NCBI GenBank assembly: GCA_005239945.1
Contig: SBAY01000268.1
Location: 1 to 6,526 of the forward strand
Length of the DNA stretch: 6,526 nucleotides
Reading direction: 5' to 3'
Source of the DNA: Nitrospira sp.
GTDB taxonomy: Bacteria; UBA9089; CG2-30-40-21; SBAY01
A model generated the notes under the pieces. The model worked only from the letters and a program-made list of their open reading frames with translations. It made no database searches and was not told the DNA's origin. Both the position numbers and the translations under genes were made by a program. Within the stretch, counting starts at the first letter, position 1. Each line of letters begins with the position of its first letter. This document shows positions 1 to 4,943 of the stretch, piece by piece.

Positions 1-837
1 TAAGGTAACTCCATAGCCAGTCATACTCACACCTCTAAGCCATTGCGGTTTCATTTGCTTCAAATCCCCAAGTACCGCTAAAGTTCCAGCAGGACTCTTA
101 GGGACATCATTTTCTCCCCGTGCAACACATGGATTGTGTTGAGTCCCCTGCCAGACAACATAACCTACGCCACCACCTAAGAATATCCGTGTCCCAATAC
201 CAATGGTAAGGTAGAGTGGGTCGTTCAACAAAGGAGACAGTTGTCCCGCACTGCAGTAGTTAGCATTACCCAGCCTGGGCTGTAAGACCCCCATATAGGT
301 ATAGATAACCTTATCTGAGAGATTCACGGCTACATTGTAATTTTGGTAGGCATTTCTGGGATTAAAGAGCACAGCCTCATTCAGGTCTTTGATATTGATC
401 CAGGTCTCAAGCTCCTTGCGGGGATAGCAATCTGTGCCGTAAGAAACTGCCTTCAATCGAATATCCTTTCCTGCTACCAGGTCCTCAATTACATGTCCAC
501 CACCATATTTAAATGCCCCAGGATAGATGGTATTAGCCGGGTCGGTTTCTGGGAGTTCAGTGGCACCAAGATAGGCATCTACTGCAGCCAGTCCTGCATA
601 AGCTTGGACATCATTCAGCCAGACCTTTTGAGCCTTGATTTTTGGCTTAGAATGACCAAAGTTGAAGTAGACTCCGGAAGAACACATTGAACCAAAGGTA
701 GCTGTGGTAACTACATCTACCTCTTTAGCTACCTGTTTTACTCCTTTCTTATTTACTAACCCGATAATTTCTTCAGCCGTCACAACCACGGCTTCACCCT
801 TTTTGATCTTTTCATTAATTTCTCGAATCGTTTTCAT
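1..837 (-). CDS. Homocysteine biosynthesis protein (DUF39/HcyBio family), C-terminus cut by the window edge
   Basis: Reading leftwards from the ATG at 837-835, the frame stays open for 279 codons to base 1, so the gene is partial. It begins MKTIREINEKIKKGEAVVVT and contains the family hallmarks TFGSMCSSG (Cys52), NFGH, VWLNDVQAYAG and SYGTDCYPRKE (Cys137). I recognise these as DUF39/HcyBio (PF01837). The studied member, MA1821 of Methanosarcina acetivorans, is needed to make homocysteine from aspartate semialdehyde and a sulfide source, usually with a small NIL/ferredoxin partner. The two cysteines are the likely sulfur-handling residues, and no transmembrane segment or signal peptide is visible. 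A GGAG (848-845) lies 7 nt before the ATG. A strong promoter lies upstream at 1009-981. Full-length members are about 390 residues, or about 500 with CBS domains; the missing end would decide which. Family assignment is confident; a role in this bacterium is inferred. Confidence 0.88.
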   Translation of the reverse strand, partial: MKTIREINEKIKKGEAVVVTAEEIIGLVNKKGVKQVAKEVDVVTTATFGSMCSSGVYFNFGHSKPKIKAQKVWLNDVQAYAGLAAVDAYLGATELPETDPANTIYPGAFKYGGGHVIEDLVAGKDIRLKAVSYGTDCYPRKELETWINIKDLNEAVLFNPRNAYQNYNVAVNLSDKVIYTYMGVLQPRLGNANYCSAGQLSPLLNDPLYLTIGIGTRIFLGGGVGYVVWQGTQHNPCVARGENDVPKSPAGTLAVLGDLKQMKPQWLRGVSMTGYGVTL

Positions 838-944
838 TATTATTCTCCAAATTCCTGAACAATCTCCTCAAATACTCCATACAAATATTTAATTTGCTCT
901 CAGGTAATCAATAGGTAGAAAGTTTAAACCACTCTGTCTGACCT

Positions 945-1016
945 AGCTTAACATACTTGACTAATTTTATCAACAATTATAGTATAACATATCTGAGTAA
1001 TTTTGTCAACAATTAT
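945..1016 (-). repeat. Tandem 36-bp duplication spanning the leftward promoter
   Basis: Read on the minus strand, 1016-981 and 980-945 are two adjacent 36-bp copies that agree at 30 of 36 positions by hand alignment. Both begin ATAATTGTTGA. Each copy carries a -35-like and a -10-like hexamer 17 nt apart: TTGACA/TATACT in the distal copy and TTGATA/TAAGCT in the proximal one. The proximal copy looks decayed, especially in its -10. This looks like duplication of a promoter unit rather than of an operator alone. Confidence 0.8.
981..1009 (-). promoter_or_regulatory. Sigma70-type promoter for the homocysteine biosynthesis gene
   Basis: On the minus strand, TTGACA (1009-1004) is followed after exactly 17 nt by TATACT (986-981). 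That is a perfect -35 and a -10 with one mismatch. Transcription would start near 975, giving a leader of roughly 140 nt before the ATG at 837. The leader contains the second, weaker promoter-like copy (TTGATA, 973-968; TAAGCT, 950-945). I see no riboswitch that I recognise in the leader. Confidence 0.72.
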
Positions 1017-1032
1017 TTTTTATTTTTTCATC

Positions 1033-1059
1033 CTATGATTTTTTGTCATAGCACTATGA
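1033..1059. promoter_or_regulatory. Palindromic operator candidate between divergent promoters
   Basis: CTATGA occurs at 1033-1038, its complement TCATAG at 1046-1051, and CTATGA again at 1054-1059. The last two form a perfect 14-bp palindrome, TCATAGCACTATGA. The cluster lies between the leftward -35 (1009) and the rightward -35 (1071), about 12 bp upstream of the latter, where an activator or shared regulator could bind. It could also form a small hairpin, but it lies outside both predicted transcripts. No known regulator motif is recognised. Confidence 0.4.
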
Positions 1060-1070
1060 TAATTACTCAT

Positions 1071-1099
1071 TTGACAACTTGATGACTTTTAAATATAAT
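1071..1099 (+). promoter_or_regulatory. Consensus sigma70-type promoter for the porin-like gene
   Basis: TTGACA (1071-1076), a 17-nt spacer, then TATAAT (1094-1099): both hexamers match consensus exactly at the ideal spacing. The surroundings are very AT-rich, as expected for a strong promoter. Transcription would start near 1106, giving a leader of about 140 nt before the ATG at 1247. High expression is plausible for an abundant outer-membrane protein. Confidence 0.8.
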
Positions 1100-1105
1100 A
1101 ATGTT

Positions 1106-1246
1106 GAGTAAATTAATCATATATGTTTTTGTCAATTATAGAGAGGATATCGTGGCAATAAAAGGGAGGTGATGTTTAGAGAAGGAATAAAGGAGGAACT
1201 CGGGAAGTGAGTTTTAAAAAACAATTTTAACGGAGGTAAAAAAAAG
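1106..1246 (+). other. 5' leader of the porin-like gene with three Shine-Dalgarno-like sites
   Basis: The predicted untranslated leader holds GGGAGG (1164-1169), AGGAGG (1191-1196) and GGAGGT (1232-1237). Only the last is clearly used: it lies 9 nt before the ATG at 1247. The first two precede very short frames: ATG at 1172-1210 (12 residues, but only 2 nt from its SD-like site) and GTG at 1207-1230 (7 residues). The two frames overlap by the sequence GTGA. Translation of either is unproven; purine-rich leader sequence alone could explain them. I see no recognised riboswitch. Confidence 0.3.
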
Positions 1247-2218
1247 ATGAAAAAGTTGTTAATTGTGTTAGGAGCAATCGTTATGATTGCCACAGTCGCA
1301 CCAATGGCTTCTGCAGATTTAAGCATCTCTGGCTGGGGTATTGCTCAATGCATATCTGCAGATAAGAAAATAGTAGGTGGTACACAAAGTGTCAGTGAAG
1401 ACCCATACTTTACCAATTCTAATCTGCGGATTATCGTCAAGGGTGGTGGAGAAAAGGCTAATGTGTTTCTGCAGTACGATGCAGCTACTAACGAAGGTGA
1501 TTTTGCAGGTGTGCCTCGCTCAACTGGGATTTTGGATTGTAAGCTGAATGTAGCCCTGACCGACAATGTAAATCTTACTGCTGGTCGATTTGCTGTCCCT
1601 TTTGGGCTTATCAATGCCCACTCTACCTATGACTTACCTGTTGGTTTTTATTCCACCGGTATCAGGACTGTTCTGGCTGGTAAAAATGCCCTTAGGGCTA
1701 CTGGTGTTGTCTTATCAGGCAAGGTAGATCCTGTTGATTACGCCGTATCGTATGTAAATGCTGCTCCAAATGAGCACAAAAACAAGCTGCTCTTTGCCAA
1801 GGCTGGTAGGGGTTTAGGAGATTTTGTCCATGCAGGTATTTCCATTTTAAATGGAAAATTGGATAATGCGGGGACAAAGTTTGCTGCCAATGGCGTAGAT
1901 GTTACCTATGCCAATGGCCCTATTAAAGCAGAGGCTGAATACGCTAAAGGCAAAATGGGAACATCAACGAAGAATTTAGGTTATTACCTGCAAGCTTCTT
2001 ATGACCTTACTGATGTATCGACGATTAGAGCAAGATATGATGTTGCCGACCCTGATACGGATAAGAGTAATAACGAAATTACTACGACTACACTTGCGTA
2101 TATTTACTCTATCTCAGACAATAGTTATACGGCGTTAGTCTATGACCTGGCTGATGATGATGCCGCACCATCAAAAGTAAAGACTTTAGTGCTTCAATTA
2201 GCGATTAAGCTACTTTAA
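1247..2218 (+). CDS. Outer-membrane beta-barrel protein, porin-like (OprO/OprP-like)
   Basis: A 323-residue protein with a clear Sec signal peptide: MKK, a hydrophobic core (LLIVLGAIVMIATVAP) and a likely cleavage after Ala23 (MASA|D). The mature part alternates polar and hydrophobic residues in short strands, with many Gly, Asn, Asp and aromatic residues, as in a transmembrane beta-barrel. LTAGRFAVPFGL (110-121) resembles the GRFxxPFGLE stretch of phosphate-selective porin O/P-type proteins; a repeated pattern of A/Y-rich strands continues to the C-terminus. Expected role: passive diffusion of small, probably anionic solutes across the outer membrane. Two oddities: the protein ends LQLAIKLL without the usual terminal aromatic residue, and it has two cysteines (35 and 98), uncommon in porins. 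The start is supported by GGAGGT 9 nt upstream and by the signal peptide beginning at this Met. It has its own strong promoter. The substrate cannot be deduced. Confidence 0.68.
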   Translation: MKKLLIVLGAIVMIATVAPMASADLSISGWGIAQCISADKKIVGGTQSVSEDPYFTNSNLRIIVKGGGEKANVFLQYDAATNEGDFAGVPRSTGILDCKLNVALTDNVNLTAGRFAVPFGLINAHSTYDLPVGFYSTGIRTVLAGKNALRATGVVLSGKVDPVDYAVSYVNAAPNEHKNKLLFAKAGRGLGDFVHAGISILNGKLDNAGTKFAANGVDVTYANGPIKAEAEYAKGKMGTSTKNLGYYLQASYDLTDVSTIRARYDVADPDTDKSNNEITTTTLAYIYSISDNSYTALVYDLADDDAAPSKVKTLVLQLAIKLL

Positions 2219-2228
2219 CAAAAAATTG

Positions 2229-2303
2229 CTCTGTTCCTCCTTAAAAAAGACAGAGAGGGAAAAGGGGAGGAAGGAAGAGTTTTCTTCTTCATCCCCTTCT
2301 CTG
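2229..2303. other. Purine-then-pyrimidine stretch able to form imperfect hairpins after the porin-like gene
   Basis: Just after the porin-like stop codon, CTCTGT (2230-2235) can pair with ACAGAG (2250-2255). An overlapping alternative pairs 2262-2278 (AAGGGGAGGAAGGAAGA) with 2283-2298, with one mismatch and one bulge around a 4-nt loop. Neither hairpin is followed by a T-run, so a classical intrinsic terminator is not supported. A structure that ends or protects the porin mRNA is possible. Confidence 0.3.
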
Positions 2304-2349
2304 CCTGATTTGAGGTTATAACTGGTAACTAAATTATCACTTAAGCATA

Positions 2350-2615
2350 TAGCCTTCTGCAACATGAGAAATGTGAGGAAAGATATGCCACAAAGTCACT
2401 AAGACACAAAGAATTAGCATTGAGTAAAGAGCACGGAGCAGGGAGATTCTTTTTTCTCCAGGCTCTATGCTCCAGGCTCAAAGCTCTCTCTTTGTGGCTT
2501 TGTGACTAAAAAAATGTGTATAAAGGAATAGGGTCAGAGTATGGAGGAAAAGTCAAGAAAAACAATTTCATGATTTACTGAAATATCAATAGGTTATGAA
2601 TTTTGCAGAAGGCTT
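2350..2615. mobile_element. 266-bp miniature inverted-repeat element (MITE-like) with 9-bp target duplication
   Basis: The ends are perfect 12-bp terminal inverted repeats, AGCCTTCTGCAA (2351-2362) and TTGCAGAAGGCT (2603-2614). One extra T sits at each outer edge. Immediately outside is a perfect 9-bp direct repeat, TTAAGCATA, at 2341-2349 and 2616-2624, the signature of a target-site duplication. There is no transposase reading frame inside, so the element is non-autonomous and would need a transposase from elsewhere. A 9-bp duplication is typical of several DDE transposase families, but I cannot name one from these ends. The right end lies only 6 bp before the AGGAGGT of the next gene, so transcripts for that gene start inside the element or read through it. 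Removing the element and one TSD copy would leave an intergenic gap of about 152 bp. Confidence 0.82.
2387..2506. repeat. CACAAAG-type palindromic repeat nested inside the MITE-like element
   Basis: The left arm 2387-2412 (GCCACAAAGTCAC, then ACACAAAGA) and the right arm 2489-2506 (TCTTTGTGGCTTTGTGAC) are imperfect inverted copies built on CACAAAG. Between them lies a second GAGC-rich palindromic zone: GGAGCA (2435-2440) faces TGCTCC (2468-2473). CTCCAGGCTC is directly repeated at 2456-2465 and 2470-2479. The outer arms use the same CACAAAG vocabulary as the element at 6404-6513, so both belong to one family dispersed in this genome. It could be an older insertion inside the MITE or part of the MITE itself. 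Confidence 0.6.
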
Positions 2616-2645
2616 TTAAGCATAAAAAAAAGGAGGTAAAAACAA

Positions 2646-3809
2646 ATGAAAAGTGTTGTAATTTTAGGGGGAGGAAGTGCTGGTGTAATGTTTAGTAATA
2701 GATTGAGAAAGGAGTTTAGTGAAGATGCGGTAAAGATTACTGTTATTGAAAAAAGTGATACGCATATTTATCAGCCGGCATTTACCTTAGTAGTTTTTGA
2801 CCTGGATAAGCCGGAGAATCTTACCAGACCTGTAAAAGACCTGTTTTTTGAAGGAATTAACTTAATCACTGATGAGGCTACGAAAATAGACCCCAAAAAC
2901 AATAAGGTGACTACGGCAAAACATGGTGAGATTTCTTATGACTATCTCGTTATTGCCACGGGTGCAAGATTAGTTTATGATGAGCCGCAAGGGATGAAGG
3001 AAGGGCTTGCCAGGGGTGAAAATGTGTTTATGTTTTATTGCCTTGATGGAGCTATACGACTCAGGGAGGCATTAAAGAAATTTGATGGTGGGACTATCGT
3101 TTCATCTTTTTGCGAGATGCCTATAAAATGTCCTGCCGCTCCTGCAAAATTCATCATGCTGGCAGAAGATACCATGAGACGCAGGGGGATAAGAGACAAG
3201 TGTAGATTTGTCTTCACCACTCCAATGCCTGATGTCTTTTCCAGACAGCCTTATGCCGCTAAACTAAATAGCATTTTCAAGGAAAGAGGAATTGAGGCAA
3301 TACCAAATTTTACCCCATCAGAGGTTGATTATAACAAAGGGGTTATAAAATCCTTTACAGAAGGACAAAAACCAGTAGAGTTCGATTTACTTTGTATTAC
3401 TCCACCACACGAAGGTCAAACCCTTATCGAAAATTCGGAAGGTGTAGGAAATGCCGCAGGGTGGGTGACATGTGATAAAAATCTGATGGTACACACAGCC
3501 TTTGATAATGTATATGGGATTGGCGATGCAACCGATTTCCCGACATCAAAGACAGCCTCAGGGGTAAGAAAGCAAGCTAAGGTTTTAACAGAACGAATGA
3601 AATCACTTATAACAGGAGAGAAACCAACAGCAACATACGATGGAGAGGTAATATGTCCTATGCCAACCAGGTATATGAAAGCTTTGTTTGCAGAGTTTAA
3701 TTATACTGAAAGCATATCTCCGGCTATCGAAAGTTATTTCAATTGGGTGCTTAAAGTTTATATGTTAAGACCACTCTACTGGAATCTTATGCTTAAGGGA
3801 TTAATGTAA
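2646..3809 (+). CDS. sqr: Sulfide:quinone oxidoreductase (SQR, human SQOR-like type)
   Basis: A 387-residue FAD flavoprotein that oxidises sulfide to persulfide or polysulfide sulfur and passes electrons to membrane quinone. Visible motifs: the dinucleotide-binding GGGSAG (8-13) with Glu35 ending the second strand, YDYLVIATGA (98-107), and the C-terminal FAD motif GIGDATDFPTSKTASG (291-306). The two redox cysteines expected in the human enzyme type are present: Cys162 in PIKCPAAPAK, matching VKCAGAPQK around human Cys201, and Cys337 in YDGEVICPMPT, matching YDGYTSCPL around human Cys379. The C-terminus, with LYWNLMLKG, matches the membrane-associating end of SQOR (LYWNMMLRG). No signal peptide or full transmembrane helix is seen; monotopic attachment to the inner membrane is expected. 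AGGAGGT (2631-2637) lies 8 nt before the ATG. The MITE-like element abuts its 5' side. The next gene, 148 nt downstream, is a DUF1641 protein, a frequent neighbour of this enzyme type. Human-like assignment rests on remembered motifs, not a search. Confidence 0.9.
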   Translation: MKSVVILGGGSAGVMFSNRLRKEFSEDAVKITVIEKSDTHIYQPAFTLVVFDLDKPENLTRPVKDLFFEGINLITDEATKIDPKNNKVTTAKHGEISYDYLVIATGARLVYDEPQGMKEGLARGENVFMFYCLDGAIRLREALKKFDGGTIVSSFCEMPIKCPAAPAKFIMLAEDTMRRRGIRDKCRFVFTTPMPDVFSRQPYAAKLNSIFKERGIEAIPNFTPSEVDYNKGVIKSFTEGQKPVEFDLLCITPPHEGQTLIENSEGVGNAAGWVTCDKNLMVHTAFDNVYGIGDATDFPTSKTASGVRKQAKVLTERMKSLITGEKPTATYDGEVICPMPTRYMKALFAEFNYTESISPAIESYFNWVLKVYMLRPLYWNLMLKGLM

Positions 3810-3852
3810 TCGCCTAAGAATTTTCATTCTGCTTAACGGATGATTATTAAGA

Positions 3853-3937
3853 GCCTATCCGAAAAGTCGGAAGCCCGAACTTGTTCGGGACATTTCCTCT
3901 CAACAAGTTGAGGCATCCGTCGATTTTTCGGATAGGC
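3853..3937. repeat. 85-bp three-arm palindromic element (REP/MITE-like)
   Basis: The outer arms 3853-3869 and 3921-3937 pair over 17 bp with a single G-T wobble (GCCTATCCGAAAA against TTTTTCGGATAGGC). Inside are two further hairpins: CCCGAAC/GTTCGGG (3874-3880 with 3883-3889) and CTCAAC/GTTGAG (3899-3904 with 3907-3912). The whole folds as a cloverleaf-like three-way junction in DNA or RNA. No obvious target duplication flanks it. It ends 5-6 nt before the GAGGAGG ribosome binding site of the DUF1641 gene, so in an sqr-DUF1641 transcript it could affect translation, decay or partial termination. It lacks tRNA features such as an acceptor end, T-loop and anticodon context. Confidence 0.85.
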
Positions 3938-3957
3938 ACTAAGAGGAGGACGAAAAA

Positions 3958-4827
3958 ATGGCAAATAAAACTTTAAATGGACCCACAAATGGTACTGAAA
4001 AAATGGCTGCCCAGGTAGATGAGCTATACAACAGATTTAAAGTAGTCGAAAACCTTATGTCCGATTTAGCCCCTGGTTTTGAAAAGGTCTCCAAGGAAAC
4101 TCAGATAACTATTCGAGAACTAAGGGAAAGATTCGAGAGAGATGAAACTTTAACACTGATTAAACAGATTGGGGATAACATCCCGACCTTTGTAAAGCTT
4201 CTGGATACAATGACGGCGGTAAAAGGGCTGATTGAGGATCTGTCTCCAGTGCCTGATAAAATCTCCAGGGAAACTCTTCCAGTTGTACGAGAGTTACGGG
4301 AACGATTTGAAAGGGATGAAACATTGAAACTTATCAAACAGATTGGAAATAATATACCGACCTTTGTAGAGCTTTTGGAGACCATGACAGCCGTAAAGGG
4401 GTTGATTGAGGATTTGGCTCCGGTGCCTGATAAAATCGCTAAAGAAACTCTTCCATTTGTCCGAGAACTACGGGAACGGTTTGAAAAAGATGAGACTATA
4501 CAGCTTGTTCAAAAGACAGGAGAGAACATAAATGCCTTTAATAAACTCCTGGACTGCTTAGCTACCCTGGATAAAAGCGGTGACCTTGATTTTATGCTTG
4601 AAAATGCCCTTGGGAAAGAGACGTGGTGCATGATAAAAGGAATGGAAAAGTGTATAGTTAAAACCATGCGGCAATTTGCGGAAAAGCCACCTAAACCCGG
4701 ATTGGGAAAATTTATTTCGGCTATGAGGGAGCCTGAAGTTCAAAAGGGATTATTGTTTTTAACCACTTTCGCCAGGAATATACCAGAGTGTATATTAGAA
4801 ACTATTAAAGATAGGCAGGAACAATAA
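3958..4827 (+). CDS. DUF1641 protein with three 58-residue repeats, partner of the SQR
   Basis: A 289-residue, Glu/Lys-rich, apparently all-helical soluble protein without signal peptide or membrane segment. Residues 28-201 consist of three repeats of 58 residues, each with a conserved core RELRERFERDETL (53, 111, 169) followed by LIKQIGDNIPTFVKLL-like sequence. The C-terminal part (about 205-275, with KPGLGKFISAMREPEVQKGL) is the typical DUF1641 (PF07849) ending. Proteins of this family occur beside SQR-like flavoproteins in many bacteria and archaea, and beside a formate dehydrogenase homologue in Bacillus (YrhD). Their biochemical role is not established; a subunit or scaffold for a membrane-associated flavoprotein is a reasonable inference. 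Most members I know of are shorter, so the repeats look like an expansion. It has cysteines at 200, 224, 232 and 278. GAGGAGG (3943-3949) lies 8 nt before the ATG. It is probably cotranscribed with sqr. Confidence 0.82.
   Translation: MANKTLNGPTNGTEKMAAQVDELYNRFKVVENLMSDLAPGFEKVSKETQITIRELRERFERDETLTLIKQIGDNIPTFVKLLDTMTAVKGLIEDLSPVPDKISRETLPVVRELRERFERDETLKLIKQIGNNIPTFVELLETMTAVKGLIEDLAPVPDKIAKETLPFVRELRERFEKDETIQLVQKTGENINAFNKLLDCLATLDKSGDLDFMLENALGKETWCMIKGMEKCIVKTMRQFAEKPPKPGLGKFISAMREPEVQKGLLFLTTFARNIPECILETIKDRQEQ
4039..4560 (+). repeat. Three in-frame 174-bp coding repeats within the DUF1641 gene
   Basis: Copies at 4039-4212, 4213-4386 and 4387-4560 encode 58 residues each. By hand alignment the proteins agree at about 38-39 of 58 positions between neighbouring copies. 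The DNA is far more divergent at silent sites: in the fully conserved 13-residue core of copies 1 and 2 (from 4114 and 4288), 9 of 13 codons differ synonymously. The duplication is therefore old and kept by selection on the protein, rather than recent slippage. Confidence 0.85.
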
Positions 4828-4943
4828 AGGTAGAATACAGGAAATACTGGATAGGTAGGATAGTAATTATAAACCAAAAGTGGTCAGTCAGCGAGTTATT
4901 CGTCGTTCGTTGTTCTTTCTCTCTTTCTCCCCTTCTCCCTCCT
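4828..4943. other. Convergent intergenic gap with a polypyrimidine tract
   Basis: This gap separates the 3' ends of the DUF1641 gene and mnmE. From about 4910 to 4952 the plus strand is almost purely C and T. I see no strong hairpin with a T-run, so no terminator is called for either gene. On the minus strand an AGGAGG-like sequence directly follows the mnmE stop, but no start codon or open frame follows it at a useful distance. Confidence 0.5.

Noticed and set aside
343..690. Plus-strand open frame of 115 codons
   Set aside because: It is antisense to the well-supported HcyBio coding region, lacks a ribosome binding site, and its protein resembles nothing I recognise.
815..880. Short minus-strand frame (21 codons from ATG at 880) overlapping the HcyBio start
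   Set aside because: No ribosome binding site precedes it, and the overlapping HcyBio start has a good one.
838..975. Possible SAM or TPP riboswitch in the HcyBio leader (a CTGAGA occurs on the minus strand)
   Set aside because: The remaining conserved core elements of either riboswitch class are absent, so the match is only a hexamer.
2229..2303. Intrinsic terminator after the porin-like gene
   Set aside because: Hairpins are imperfect and no T-run follows them; kept only as a low-confidence structured stretch.
3853..3937. tRNA or tRNA-like gene because of the cloverleaf shape
   Set aside because: It has three rather than four arms, no T-loop GTTCRA context or anticodon loop, and two-nucleotide hairpin loops.
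4101..4385. Minus-strand open frame across the DUF1641 repeats
   Set aside because: It arises from the repeated codons of the sense gene; its protein is a Ser-rich antisense translation with no initiation signals.
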